Counted from the first letter of the stretch, positions 1-11,710 are shown. The stretch is DNA of 64,000 nucleotides from Coptis chinensis (GCA_015680905.1 CM027380.1:35146001-35210000), one strand, 5' to 3'. Translations and numbers: made by a program. Notes: generated from the sequence alone by a model not told the origin.

Positions 1-532
1 TGGTGGCTCTGATGGAGGCAGAGGAGCAGTCCGGGCTTTTCTGGTTGGGGGCTCTTGGCAGCGGCCGATGGGCTCATCACGTTCGAGTCCCATTTGTCCC
101 GAGTTTGAGTTTGCTAGAGGCCATGTCCGCGGCGGAGTAGATGAAGAGGGATGGGTAAAATCGTCTTCCCAATCCGCTAACGCAGAGAGGGGAAGAGGGG
201 CGTATCCGTAGGGGGGGGGGATTGAGCGGCTGTTTGTTTGGCAGCCTTGGAGTTGGAGATCTTGGTTGTATAGCCGAAGGATCGGTGAGTTGGGCGTCTT
301 CTTTTGGTAGAAGGAGAGGATTTGGGTTTGTGCTCTTTGGGTGGCGGCAAGCGATAGAGGGGACCTTGGTATTTCCCTATATCTTTAAGAGAGGGGTCAA
401 GCAAAAGAGGGTTGCCTTTGTCGGGGTCTATGCCGAGAACCTCGCACTGGTTACTCCCTATATTCTGGAGTTCTTGAAAAATTGCAGAGGAGATGCCGGT
501 GTAGAATTGAGAATGAGAATCTGGTTTCCAAC
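1..532 (-). pseudogene. Antisense gene of T1, exon 2 (partial, frameshifted)
   Basis: Translated on the minus strand, this matches exon 2 of the antisense gene of T2 (14,324-15,117). Shared stretches include SNQCEVLGIDPDKGNPLLLD and a proline/lysine-rich tail. The exon runs off the window at base 1. A run of ten C on the coding strand (G10 at 211-220) lies just before the point where the reading frame stops matching T2, so slippage there probably broke the frame. Function is unknown; the family is usually annotated as 'putative gypsy type transposon' protein. Confidence 0.7.
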
Positions 533-605
533 TTGGGCCACAGAAAGAAGACACATTAGAAAGAAGGATATGCAAGAGATCAGGGGACCAAAGTGTTTTA
601 CTTAC
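533..605 (-). other. Intron 1 of T1 antisense gene, acceptor mutated
   Basis: Aligned to the T2 intron at 14,251-14,323. The donor GTAAG is kept at the 605 side. The acceptor reads CCCAA before the exon start GTTGG where T2 has CCCAG, so the final G has become A. The flanking exons still align directly to T2, which supports this being an intron and not random spacer. Confidence 0.55.
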
Positions 606-1283
606 CACTTGTAAGGAAATTGAGATGCCTTAGAGAAACTTCTGAAGGGAGGTCCGCGGAAATAAAACTTCCAGACACATACAAGGGATAATGGTGCCAC
701 ACCTTGTCTGAAGTTGTAAGGCGGAGAACAAAAGACTTCTTCCGCGGACGTGTACAATAGGAGTGGTACCTTACGCTTCCGAATTTAGTGCTCTTTTTCA
801 AATAAAAATAAGCGATTATATCGCAGAGTTGGACTTTAGGGGTGTGGGTTTCGTTGTTATGGTTAGCGGCGTACATCACTCGCCAAAAGTTGCCTATGCC
901 TTGACAAGGCGGAATATTAAAATGGTAAGAGTTAAGGGGAAGCGCAAGCCGGCCACTATCTGGCCAACAGTCGCGACAAGACATCCTAGCCGCGGTTCTA
1001 CCAAGTGGGGAAAATGGGTAATGCCAGTCACGTGCTCTAGTAACACATCATCTGGGATGCCATAGGCAGTTTTAACTGCTTCTAAATTAGGGCGGCGGTA
1101 GTATGATAGAGGGGGAGGAAGAGAAGCCTTCCTCCCAGAGGTAGATGGTATAGCGGCTGGGCTTGAAGAGCGAGATGTCGGAAAGTCCGACTTGTCCGCG
1201 GTAGAGTGGCTAGATCTGGATGGAGAAGCATCGAATCCATTGGATCTGGTGGTAGGGGAATCCACCAAATCAGATCCCGACAT
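606..1283 (-). pseudogene. Antisense gene of T1, exon 1 (Transposase_28-like domain, broken)
   Basis: The start is the ATG at 1283-1281, giving MSGSDLVDSP, the same start context as T2. A Ser-rich N-terminus is followed by a domain with YGIPDDVLL, GLRFPL and NFWRVMYA. This pattern is typical of the plant 'putative gypsy type transposon' family. Near 900-925 a short deletion relative to T2 shifts the frame: the first part ends in a wrong-frame tail and the second part resumes in another frame. Unlike T2, the Trp in KVWHHYP and the Gly in YVSGSF are intact, so the two copies are broken at different places. Probably nonfunctional. Confidence 0.75.
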
Positions 1284-1842
1284 GTCGTAATGGGCACTAA
1301 GAGGGGACAGGTGAAGAATGGGGGAAGAACACAAGTTATGAGAGAGAAAAGAATGCAGAAACAGTATTGAAATTGGAGTATAGCAATAAACGAAGGGGAG
1401 TGAGAAGGTGGAAGACAAACCTGAGATGCAACAACAACTAAGGTGGTGGAAGGACCAAAACTGACGCAAACGGAGTAGGAGGGAGCCTTGAGAAAGAGGA
1501 ACAGCGGGTAGAAGTTGAAGAGGTGGGGAAGAGGAAGAATAAAAAAATGAAAAGGGGAATTGGGGGTTTATGGGTGTTGAGGAAAATGAAGGGTTTGGGC
1601 GGGATTTGAAAAGACAGGGGGCAAAAGCGTAATTGCAAAGAGAAGGACCAGGGGAAATGGGACACATGGGCCTCGAGAATCGAGAGGTCAGATTTTGTAC
1701 GGCGCATGCGCCGTTCTCACGCGACAGTAATGATGGAACACGTGTCATTTAACAGATGGAACATCTTAAAATAATGGAGATAAACCAGGCTGTGAGATCG
1801 TTAGGTCTCGGCCCCATTGGTTGTCCGCGGACTACCAATAGG
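1284..1842 (-). other. Leader of the T1 antisense gene / 3' untranslated part of T1
   Basis: This stretch lies between the antisense ATG and the LTR and matches 12,991-13,556 of T2 inverted. It should hold the promoter and 5' leader of the antisense gene. I see no coding sequence; reading frames through it on the minus strand are upstream extensions of exon 1 and are not conserved as protein. Confidence 0.5.
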
Positions 1843-1858
1843 ACCGAGAGAGGGCATC
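1843..1858 (+). promoter_or_regulatory. Polypurine tract of T1
   Basis: A purine-rich run (ccgagagaggg) ends four bases before the LTR start. The same run is present next to the 3' LTR of T2 on the opposite strand (12,974-12,990). In LTR elements such a tract primes plus-strand DNA synthesis. The position and the conservation between two copies support the call. Confidence 0.65.
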
Positions 1859-2274
1859 TGTAGGGGTCAAATTCGTGACATGTAACATCGATGGTGGCGA
1901 AGGGTCCGTATACAGAATAGTGAAGAGAAGACGGGGTGCAGTGGATCTGAGCCGCGGCACCATATCTGCTGAGAACTACGGGGAATGTCAGGGGTGGTGA
2001 GTGGGCAGTAGTCAGAGTAATGAAGATACTACAGGGTGCATCGGATAGGAGCCGCGGAACCCTAACTGCAGAGAACTACGGCGTATGTTGTGGGACAGGT
2101 GGCAAGCTGATGCATGTAGGATCAGGGTGGATGGACGAACGAGAGAGAGCGGTTAGAAAGAAGAAAAGTATAAGGACAACGAGAGAGAGAGAAAGGAAGG
2201 AAAAAAAAAGAAAACGAGAGAAGAGAAGAGAAAAGAGACTAGTAATTTCATAGGGTGTAATTCTTGTAGTTACA
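1859..2274 (+). repeat. 3' LTR of T1 (416 bp)
   Basis: It begins TGTAGGGGTC and ends TAGTTACA, so it has TG...CA ends. It aligns along its whole length to the reverse complement of the T2 LTRs, but is more diverged, especially in the last 50 bases and in a GA-rich stretch at 2,130-2,240. Confidence 0.8.
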
Positions 2275-3700
2275 CATGATGAAAACCATACTAAAGACGC
2301 CTTCAGTAGTCTATGGTCATTTGTAAGCCCTGATTTGATATCTCCAACAACAATCATCCCTAATACTACTGAGAACATTCTGAAGGCAAAGGCTTTCTTG
2401 AAACTCTCAATTTGGTTTAGGTTTCTTATACTCAATATGTATCAAAAAAAAAAAATAGCACTTTGTTTAATATTGCAAACAAACTCACATTTTTGTTTGG
2501 TGTTTGTATCTGTTCATTGTAGTAATCCAAAATATAATAGTATTCTGCGTTCTCCCATTCGTCAAAATTTGAGTTTGAATTTTTTTTCTTCATCCTCATT
2601 CGGTTGGTATTCATCCTCATTACTTTGGTATGATTGATTCAAATCAAAAGTGGTTGTTTGCATGTTTATTGATGAGATAAAAGAATAAGAGATTATTGGA
2701 GAAGAACAAAAAAAATAACGCGGTCTTTTTCTTCTACAATTGAATCACGTAGAATAAATGACTTGTTTTAGTCAATAAATATCTTCAGTACGCCTAATAA
2801 AAAAGAAGAGTAATATAGGAAGCTAAATGTATCTAAAATCATTTTATTTATTTATTTTAAAAATGGGCACGGCCACACGGGAGTGTTTTGTTGGGTATGT
2901 CCAAGATCACCCATAAGAAAAGCATGTGTTTAGTTCTTGAGGGCTTTAAGCCATAGCTACAAAATAGATTTCACCATTGTTTAGTTCTTGAAGCCATATC
3001 CTTATAGCAAGGAATGGATGTGTTGGTTGTACGTTTTTAATTTTGTTTGTGTTAGTAATAGTAAGTAGAACCAAAAATTTGACAGTTGTATTATTTTTTC
3101 ATGAATAAAATTGTAAAAATAAAAATAAAAAACGTTATATAGTTATATATCAAAGTTTTAAATGTAAAATATATAGCCGAATTTTAAAGGAATGCATTCA
3201 TATTATACCCGTTTAAAACACGTATATCGTATTTTTGCTGTTAGCGTTTTATTAGACCGAATATTTAAAAGTATTATTGTTAAACATTTTGAATCTTAGG
3301 CGAATAATTTCCGTATCGAACTTTTGCCGTCCACGAATTTACTAGCTATGACGCGATCTCTATAATATTGGATACTAAAGTGTTAAAAAAAATACATTGA
3401 AGTGCATGCCTTGAGCCGCGCCTTGAGGCTCGAATATGTAATTGTGTTTTTTTAAAGGTTTTTTAAATTGAAATCAACTTTTTAATTGTGTTTGTTTGTG
3501 TTTTGTGTTTGTGTTTGTTGTTAAGGACTTGTCAATTTTGAAATTGATGGGTGTTTGAGAATACAAAAGGCGATTTAATTGCGCACTCATCAAATTGCAT
3601 TGGGCAACCCCAACCCCCCCCAAAAAAGAAATATTACAAGTTTGCCATCAAAGCCCAAGCCCAACAACCAATTCAGCCGGTCTTGCCATAGCAAAACTCT
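2275..3700. other. Unassigned AT-rich DNA
   Basis: No credible gene. Open frames here are short and AT-driven. There is a loose duplication of 'gtttagttcttga' near 2,930 and 2,980. Nothing else stands out. Confidence 0.5.
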
Positions 3701-3851
3701 CGGGTCGTTTGAGTATAAACTCAAACGGTTTTGCCATATCGTTTGAGTGTACATTGAAACGGTCTCACCATGTCGTTTGAGTATACACTGAAACGGTCTT
3801 GCCATGTCGTTTCAGTGTATACTTAAGCGGTCTTCGTGTGTCGTTTGAGAC
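3701..3851. repeat. 34-bp tandem repeat with internal palindrome, 4.4 copies
   Basis: Units start at 3701, 3735, 3769 and 3803, each exactly 34 bp, followed by a partial fifth unit to 3851. Each unit has GTCGTTTGAGT on the left and a matching AAACGG on the right, so every unit is an imperfect inverted repeat able to fold. The region 3,880-3,935 carries two more degenerate GTCGTTTGG/CCGTTTGG motifs. Confidence 0.8.
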
Positions 3852-4191
3852 AAAACTCTTGGGTTTTTAACTAGACGTTATGGCGGGGTCGTTTGGGGAC
3901 TCTCTTGGGCGACATAGCTTGGCCGTTTGGACTAAAAAAATTCAACTTGTTTGTCATGAGGTTCATTTTAGTGAAGTTGGGTGCAAACTGAGAAGTGGAC
4001 TTGAACCATGAAAGAAAGAAACTGGACTTTGATTCAGCTCCAGCTAATGTATGTACTTAAAATCTGAGTCGAATTCGGTGGTTGCCCAATACAGGACCTT
4101 TGATTCAGCTTCAGTATAGCTCAAAATCTTATATTAACTCATACAACTAATGTACAAAAATATTAAAAAAAAAAAAAAAACGAAGACATTC

Positions 4192-4281
4192 AAACGACCT
4201 CATTAGGTCGTTTGGCCCATATACAAAACGATCTCAATGAGTCGTTTGGGGCACCTTGAAAACGACCTCACTGGGTCGTTT
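4192..4281. repeat. Three 22-bp palindromes, AAACGACC-N6-GGTCGTTT type
   Basis: Palindromes lie at 4192-4213 (perfect 8-bp arms), 4226-4247 and 4260-4281, spaced 34 bp apart start to start. The core AAACGAC/GTCGTTT is the same as in the 34-bp array at 3701-3851, so the two arrays are probably parts of one repeat. Confidence 0.8.
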
Positions 4282-4656
4282 GGGGCTTTTTCAAACAATA
4301 ATTTGATTTGGTACTTGTATATCTTGACTATTTCTTTCTTCACTAGCACAAATGCATATCTTGATCAACTCAACATTGGAGGAGTGCTTAATACAAGAAA
4401 TGGCTATTAATACAAGAAATTCGAATGATTGGTTTAAATAATTTCTATCGAATTCCATGTCGGTGTTGTAGCAATCTCAGCCCATTATGGAACTCATAAT
4501 ATAAAACCAAAGACTCGCGAGAGAGATGACCGGTTCGAGAGATTTTTTTATTTTTTATTTTATTTTATTTATTTTTTTGGTTCAGAACTCGCGAGAGAGA
4601 TGACCAGTTAGAACGGTTGAAAAAAAAAAGAAGTAACCGGTAACCGTGATGCTGAG

Positions 4657-4689
4657 GTGTGTGTGTGTGTGTGTGGGGGGGGGGGGGGG
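4657..4689. repeat. Microsatellite (GT)9 followed by G15
   Basis: Nine GT units at 4657-4674 run directly into fifteen G. The ORFs across this stretch are artefacts of the repeat. Confidence 0.9.
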
Positions 4690-5714
4690 TATTGGGCTTG
4701 GGTTGGAGGTTGCCCAATCGAATTTGGTGAGTGCCCGATACATGACCCATGCAAAAAAGTTGGGTCTTTGAGGGTAAGGGCAATAGGAGGTTGCAATAGG
4801 TTACCACTAATGTAGTTAGGGGGGTGCCCAACACAAAACAATGTATTTTAAGACAATGACAAACTTATAATAATTTTTTTTTGGGTCTGCCCAACACAAA
4901 ATGGAAGGTGCTTGTAGCGGATACCAATTTTTAACTAGTGATGTACTGGTTGGTTTAATTTTTCTAAGCAATGTTCTAATTCATTAACGTGGTATCCCGT
5001 ATACTATCTTTGATCGTAAGATTTCACCTAGTTTTTGCTCCCACTTCTTATGATCGAAGCCCAAGGCTCAGCCCAAACCTTATACCTGATTTGGCCAACG
5101 GTTTGAATCAGGCTTAAAGGCACATCTGGCTGGGCTGGGCTGTCTTGTAATTATATCTTTTTCTTTTTTAAGTATTAGAATAAATTTGTGGACAGACAAC
5201 TGTTTGCTGTCCACAAGACATCAACTGCTGATTGGTGGAGTAGCTGCCCGAAAAAAGTATTTAACTGCCCCTAAAAACTATTTAGCTGCCCAAAAGTTAA
5301 ACTGACCAATAAAATGGAGGTATTCTTCCATGCGCATAACCTCCAGTGCATTCCAATGTGCATTAATCTCAGCCACACATCTTGATTTTGTTAGAAAAAC
5401 TAAATTTTAAAGCAAACTTGTTAACGGGAGAAACTGGTTTGGATAATTAATAAGTATATGAAATACCGAATTTACCCATGTATACCAATCCAACAGAAAA
5501 TGAAAAATAACCATCGGAAAGAGAAGCAAAAATTGAATTGAAAAAAATGGAAACACTTACGCTCCAATCTCTCACACTCTTTTTGGCTAGTTATGATTTC
5601 TCCATTGAACTCTCTCTTCTCTAATGTTTCCCTCTCTCACTCTCAATTACAAAAATTTAAAATCAGTTTCTATCCTCCAAGAGAAAAATCTCTTGCATTT
5701 CAAACTCTGAACTA
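4690..5714. other. Unassigned DNA left of T3
   Basis: No gene is seen. One clear small inverted repeat is present at about 5,189-5,217 (TGTGGACAG ... CTGTCCACA, 9-bp arms). The boundary with T3 pol homology is near 5,715; no LTR or gag is visible to the left of it. Confidence 0.45.
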
Positions 5715-5716
5715 AC

Positions 5717-8700
5717 TTGTATGGATTCAATGGAAGTATGACTGAGCCCGTGGGAGAACTCTTGCTACCTGTGACAATGGGTCCTGTGACTGTATTCACC
5801 CGGTTCATGGTGGTGGATTCAAACTCACAGTACAATGCAATTCTGGGGAGGCATTGGATACATGAGATGAAAGCAGTACCGTCGACGTATTATCAAGTGA
5901 TTCGATTCCCCACAACGACGGGCATGTACGAAGTCTGCGACGACCAAGTGGTGACTAAGAATAGCTATCAGGGGAAGGTGAAAGGTATGGTCCGCAGAAC
6001 ACAAGGAGAGGCTTCAGATGCCGGGAAAATGTCCACATAGCAATTACGGAGTGCCGCCATGAGGAGGAGGCGGAGCCTTCGATGGGGCTGAAGACCCTCG
6101 ATGAGATCGAAATAGTGAACTTGGGAATGGGGGATAAAGAGAAATTTACATCAGTAGGGTCCAACTTATTGGATGAATGGAAGAGCAAGCGGGTACAATT
6201 TTTGTCAGAGAATAAAGATGTTTTTTCATGGATAATTGAGGATATCAGAGGGTTAGATCAAGATTTTTCATGTCACCACTTACACATGAATGTAGATGTA
6301 AAGTCGGTGAGGCAAAAGATGAGAAACATTAGGCCAAAGTATGTGAAGGGGATTTGTGAAGAGGTTGCAAGACTAAAAGGGGCGGGAATAATAAGGGAGG
6401 TGGAATTCACAGATTAGCTGTCCAATGTCGTCGCGGTGCCAAAGAAAAATGGCAAGGTTTGTATGTGAGTAGATTTCACAGATGTCAACCTAGAGTGTCC
6501 TAAAGATAGTTATCCCATTCCGCGAGTAGATGAGTTAGTGGATAGAATGATAGGATTCAAAATATTTTCTTTCATGGACGCATCTATGGGATATAACCAG
6601 GTTGCGATGTACGGACTGGATCAGGAGAAGATAACCGTTGTGGTGGAAGGCGGTACATATTGTTACACGAGGATGCCTTTTGGCTTAAAGAACACCGGGG
6701 CCTCCTTCCAGCGATTGGGAGAAAAGATGTTTGAGGGCAAAATTCGAAAAGGAATCGAAATCTACATTGACGACATGGTAGAAAAGAGCATGTCTGAGGA
6801 AGAACACCTAGAAGGTCTGAGGGAGACATTTAGCACACTGCGGACGCATAATTTGAAGCTCAATCCGAAGAAGTGCACGTTTGAGGTGACCACAGAGAAG
6901 TTTCTGGGTTACATTGTTACTCACCGCGAAATAGAAGCAAATCCTGAACAAATAAGATCCTTGGTAGAAATGCCATCCCCTTAAAACGTCAAAGAGGTAC
7001 AACAACTAGCGGGAAGGGTCGCAGCATTAAACAAATTCATTTCAAAGTCTTCAGATAAGTGTAGACCATTGTATTGATTGCTGAGCAGTACACCAGATTT
7101 CTTATGGACTGCGGAATGTGAGAATGCATTTTAGGAACTGAAGAGTTACTTGGGAAAGGCTCCTTTGTTGTCACGACCAGAGCAGGGGGAGACATTGTAT
7201 CTGTATCAGGGGGTCACAGAGTATGTGGTTAGCTCAGTTGTTGGCAAAATAGAAAAGCCCATGTATTTTCAGAGAAAAACCTTACTGGATGCAGAGACCC
7301 GATACAGTTAAATTGAGAAGTACGCTTTGGCGTTGATATTCACGGCACTAAAGTTGAAACCATACTTCGAATCACATTCGGTAGTGGTGGTAATGAATCT
7401 GCCCCTCAAACAAACACTGAAGGCAGAGAAGTCTGGGAGAATGCTAGAATGGGCCGTGCTGCTCAGCTCTTATGAAATCCAATATCAGGCCAGGACAATA
7501 GAAAAGGCCCAAGCTATGGCAGAGTAGTTTTTGGCGGAATTCCCGACAAAGGATCTTACGTGGGGAGGAAGAGATGGTTATGGAGCTCGAACATGATACA
7601 AATCATGATCTTCTAGACCCATGGGATAAGAGGAATGGATGGAGAGTGTTCGTGGATGGATCTGCAACAGATGCATGCAACGAAATAGGTGTCGTGTTGG
7701 TCATCCCTGATAATACAAGAATGGAACAAACGATGAAGCTGGGGTTAAGTTCACGACATCGAATAATGAATAAGAATATGAGGTTGTGATATCACGATTG
7801 AGAATGGTGGAGGTTTTGGGAATAGATGAGTTGACGATATACTAGGACTTAAACTTAGTCGTGTGCCAAGCAAACGGAGGATTCGCGGCTCGATGCCCAC
7901 GAATGGCAAAATATTTGGAGGTTTTATGCAAAAAGGCCGTGAAGTTTGTAAAGATCAAGTTCATACATTTGGGTCACGGCGAAAACCAACACGCAGACGC
8001 CTTGGCTTACGTAGCGGCGGCGATCCCAGGATCCGAGAAAAGAATAATAAAAGTAGGGAGGTTGGAGAAACCAAACACTGAGGAGTCGGAAGGGGTATTC
8101 CTACCGCAGAGATGGAAGGGGGATGGATAGACCCTATCAAACACTTTTTATCCGGGGGAGTGGTGGCTGATAAAAAAAGAGAAGCGAAGGTTAGAATAAA
8201 CTTCCCAGAGGTACACCTTACTAGGCGGAAAGTTATACCAAAAGAATTTCAATGGGCCCTTACTGAAATGCCTCGGGCCGAGGTTGGCACAGGAGGTATT
8301 GGCAGAACTACATAAGGGAGACTGTGGGAGCCATTCAACAAGAAGAACCACACACACCGGCTTTTGACTCAGGGGTACTTTTGGCCTCATATGAAAGGGA
8401 CATGGTGGAGTTTGCTAAGAAATGCGAAAAATGTCAGAGGTTTTCCCAGTTGATATTCGCACCTGCCAAACCATTAAATAACTTGTCAAGTCTGTGGCCT
8501 TTTTCCATGTGAAGCATGGATATAGTAGGGCCGCTGCCCATGGAAAGTGGTAAGAGGAGATTCATGTTAGCGGCCACCGATTATTTCACCAGGTGGATAA
8601 AAGTCGTGCCATTACAGTAGGTGAAGGAAGAGCAGGTGATTAAATTCTTGTGGGAAAATATCATATGCAGATTTGGACTGCCTCATTCTATCATAGCGGA

Positions 8701-9355
8701 CAATGGAACGCAGTTCACGGGATCAAAAGTGAAAGCTTTCTTGCAAGCATACAAGGTGAAGCAAGGATTCTCCACCCCCTACAATCCAGAGGGCAACGGA
8801 CAGGCTAAGTCATCTAACAAGACCATAATGAACAATTTCAAGAGAAAGCTGGAGGACAGGAAAGGGGCGTGGGCCGATGAGCTGAATCATGTCCTTTGGA
8901 CATACCGTACTACACCGCGAATATCCACCAGAGAAACCCCTTTCTCACTAGCTTACGACATAGAGGCAGTGATTCCGTTGGAGATGGTGGCATCCATAAC
9001 CCGAACTAAGGCCATGGAGGAGGGTTTGAACTGGGGCACACTGTCAAGGGATTTGAATTTAGCAGAAGAGAGAAGAGACACCATGCGCATCAGATTGGAG
9101 GAGTACCACAGGCGTTTGCAAAGACAGTATAACAAGAGAGTGAAGCCACGACAATTCTAAGTTGGAGATTCCATGATCTGTAGAGTAACTCCTAGCACCA
9201 GGAGAGAGAATGACGGAAAGTTGGGTCCAAATTGAGAAGGGCCATATACGGTGGTGGATAAAGGAAGGGTCGACACCTATAAGCTACAAATGGTTGGAGG
9301 AAAAATGATAGAGAGGTCATGGAATGTGAGATTGTTAAGAAAGTTGTACACTTAA
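5717..9355 (+). pseudogene. T3 pol: protease C-part, RT, RNase H, second RNase H, integrase (broken)
   Basis: Homology runs in the order of T2 pol. 5717-6040 is the C-terminal part of protease. 6082-6984 is RT, with MPFGLKN and the catalytic YIDD box, interrupted by TAG near 6415 and another stop near 6466. 7000-7527 is RNase H and its connection. 7574-8130 is the second RNase H, with VFVDGSATD and a HADAL motif. 8300-9160 is integrase, with the zinc finger pair CEKCQRF, IIADNGTQF and NPEGNGQA. The C-terminal tail ends at TAA 9353-9355. At least eight stops and several frame changes show it cannot make a polyprotein. Two RNase H domains in tandem are characteristic of the Tat lineage. Confidence 0.9.
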
Positions 9356-9434
9356 ATGTAATGCAACTCTAATATGAGAGACTGGAGCTGTTTGCAAAAT
9401 AAATAATACAATGACACTTTTGAGAAGGTAGTGT

Positions 9435-9600
9435 CGCGAGAAATGAAAGGCTTCACGGCCGACTAAAGATAATAGGGGGGACGAGCCCTTCATGGACATG
9501 AGGTTCAAATTAAACTTGGGGGAAAATTGAGCTACCCTAACAGGCTTCGCGGTCAATCAAAGAGAGCGAGGACATAGAGAGAGGTCCTCGGAGCTTAGAG
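9435..9600 (-). repeat. Remnant of the Tat spacer tandem repeat in T3
   Basis: Two degenerate units containing GGCTTCACGGCC/GGCTTCGCGGTC, a run of G and GAGCCCTTCATGGACAT match the 93-bp repeat of T2 (16,038-16,740) in inverted orientation. They sit at the same place, between pol end and the antisense gene. Confidence 0.55.
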
Positions 9601-9999
9601 ACAAGGGGGACGCCATACAAGGAGAAAAGTAAAGAGATAAGGAAATACATTAAAATACAGAGAAAGATCACACAAATACTATGGCAAAGGGCCTCATAGG
9701 CGAAGCGGTTCAGAGAAGTATCTATGTTACAAGGGCAAATAGCATGTATTAAGTACCAATGTGAGTGATTGTAGAGCAACAACCTATGTTAAAAAGTAAA
9801 CAACACATATTAAAGGTGTATAGGGTAGATACTACCACTCATCATAGAGGCAATTTTGAGGCAAATATGAATGAATTAAAAAAGCAAATAACATATCTCA
9901 AATACATAGTATCGGGAAACAGAGTGCAAACAAGATTACATAGAGCTAAATAAAGAAACAAAAGATCTGGGTTCTTCCACACTCAAACATTTTCATTAA
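9601..9999. other. T3 spacer between pol and antisense gene
   Basis: Non-coding; corresponds in position to 15,763-16,037 of T2. Nothing further is recognisable. Confidence 0.4.
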
Positions 10000-10586
10000 T
10001 TACTTTGTCCGCAACCTCTTCAATAGCGGCGTCACCATGACAACCCATTCAACAGCGGCCTCAGAGACCGTGGCATCACTGGCTGATACGGGAGCTGCGG
10101 GAATGGGGATAAGAGAGACCGCAACCTCGTTGACAAGGGCAGGCTTCTCCAGAAGTAGGCGTCCCTCTTGGGTAAGGCGGATGTGTTCTTCCTTGATCTT
10201 CTTGGCCACCCGTTTGTCCGCCAGGATCTTGAAGCGCTCCTGAAGTTTATCCATATTAGCTTGGTGCTGCTGGATGAGTGCCGCGGTGCTATCCCAATGT
10301 TGCTGAGAGAGGGCTTCTGCAGTCTTGTTGTGTTGCTGAAGAAGTACTTTGCGCTGATTGCTTAAGCGGTCGTTAACTCCGTCCATATACTGCTGGTGGG
10401 CAGCCTCAGTAGTCTTGAGCTCGTCCTACGCCTTGAGCTTAGCCAGTTCCGCAGCTTCCAACTCTTGTTGGTGATGAGTGAAAGTTTCCCGTAGCCCTTC
10501 AAGTCTGGCGATCTCCTTCTCTAGCGCCTCCACTTTGGACCTAGCTCCAAATAGGTCGCGGATCATATAAGAGATGTCCATGCTTA
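10000..10586 (-). pseudogene. T3 antisense gene, exon 3 (coiled coil)
   Basis: Read on the minus strand from about 10,586, it starts with MDISYMIRDLFGA, which lines up with LDIGYVVRGLTN at the start of exon 3 in T2. It continues as a long Gln/Glu/Lys-rich helix (about 10,030-10,560) containing RFKILADKRVAKKIKEE, which matches RFRVLAEKKIARKLKNQ of T2. An Ala/Val/Pro-rich tail ends near 10,000. One in-frame TAG lies near 10,427. The function is unknown; the coiled coil suggests self-association (inference). Confidence 0.65.
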
Positions 10587-10659
10587 CTTGAAAATAAGAA
10601 GAGGGTTAAGGCAACAGGGATTAGAAGAAAGTAAATATAAAATAAAGAATGGTGATTAC

Positions 10660-11654
10660 CTTCTCCCAGTTGGTATAGAAGGAAGTCATATGTTGTTCAA
10701 ACGATCCCCCTTCCGTATAAGCGATATCTTTGGGAAGGTGCGAGCCGTAGAACAAAGCAGAGGCCACAATAGGGTTATCCAGAGCCGAGTCACCAATGTT
10801 GACAGTGCGGCTACGAACTTTGAAGGTGGGACAGAAGGCTTCGGGAGTGTCTGCCCAGATGTAGTCACCAGCTCTTTGCCAGGGCAACGGGATTAGCGGG
10901 GATTAGGTGCAAGGGCGGTAGTGTCAGGAGCGACGGAATTTGAAGTCAGCTCCTCAGACACAGAAGTCTGCGGTTGCTTGTAGGGCGACTCAAGCGGAGG
11001 AGCAATTGTGGTGGTAGGGGGACCTCCATCACTTCATCATTATCGGAGTCATTGTCAAACAACTTCCTCTTGAAAATGTCCATATCAGAGTGTGGAGATT
11101 CCATAGGGGTAGAGTGAGGGGATAGATATTGATCCTCCCAAGGGACGATAGATTTGTAAGAAGGGAGGGCAGCTGGAGAAGATGGGGAGATGGGAGATGG
11201 TTGGGTAGATCTACGACCAACATGATTTTTAGGGTAGCCTTTCTTGGGCTGAGTTCTTTTCTCGGGCGGGGGAGAGGCCTGAGGTTTTCTCTCCTTAGGG
11301 GCAGAGGTCGGTAATATGGAGCGCTACATCCGCCGATAGTTTGGAGTTGTGGGTTAGTAGCAGTGGAGTGCCGGTGGAGGGGTCTATGCCTAGGACCGCA
11401 GGTTGAGAAGGTCCTAGTTCGCGGACTCTTTGGAAAATGATAAAAGAGCCACTTACACGTGGGGAAAGGGGACCGAGAGATGAGAGAAGAGAGAAATTCA
11501 TTAGGGAAAAGAGAAAAAAAACATAGATAGTAAAGAGAGTGAAAAGTAATAAAAGTGTGGTATAACAGTTCTCAATAGGTAACACAGCTCTATCAGTGAT
11601 ACAATGTTCAACCACTTGAAAAGCAGCTTCAAATCCTTGGCAGGGAACTGCCAA
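10660..11654 (-). pseudogene. T3 antisense gene, exon 2 region (broken)
   Basis: Two blocks match exon 2 of T2. At 11,300-11,440 is [15 protein letters not shown] (T2: EVLGIDPDKGNPLLL). At 10,660-10,840 is VNIGDSALDNPIVASALF, followed by TNWEK at the exon end. The donor GTAATC follows directly at 10,659, at the same residue as intron 2 of T2. The middle is Pro/Ser-rich and frameshifted. Exon 1 is not recognisable beyond 11,654. Confidence 0.6.
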
Positions 11655-11710
11655 GTAGCCTGGGTAAGCTTTGACAACAGCTGCTTCTCTATAAGCTCAA
11701 GGTTCTCCAA

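Larger units (their letters stand above)
1..2274 (+). mobile_element. Tat-like Ty3/gypsy element T1, 3' part only
   Basis: This is the 3' end of an LTR retrotransposon whose gag-pol would lie left of the window on the plus strand. It contains the antisense extra gene (minus strand, 1-1283), a purine tract and a complete 3' LTR. Every part is clearly similar to element T2 at 12,551-22,763 in inverted orientation. The 5' LTR and the matching target duplication are outside the window, so the insertion cannot be closed. The five bases after the LTR (catga, 2275-2279) are the expected right-hand duplication. Confidence 0.85.
5715..11710 (+). mobile_element. Decayed Tat-like gypsy copy T3, without LTRs
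   Basis: Plus-strand pol homology (5,717-9,355) is followed by remnants of the ~93-bp spacer repeat and then by the antisense gene on the minus strand (10,000-11,654). This is the same order as T2 read on the other strand. The T3 proteins differ clearly from T1/T2 (for example in the coiled coil), so it is a related subfamily. I find no LTRs, primer site or gag: both ends are truncated. Limits are set by where homology stops and are approximate. Confidence 0.75.

Noticed and set aside
38-622. Plus-strand frame at 222-614 as a gene
   Set aside because: It is the complement of antisense exon 2 and intron 1 of T1 and has no family pattern.
3701-3851. CRISPR-like array
   Set aside because: The 34-bp units are directly adjacent with no unique spacers and the context is plant DNA.
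5189-5217. 9-bp inverted repeat TGTGGACAG...CTGTCCACA as a transposon end
   Set aside because: A single small hairpin without partner or duplication; recorded in the regional entry only.
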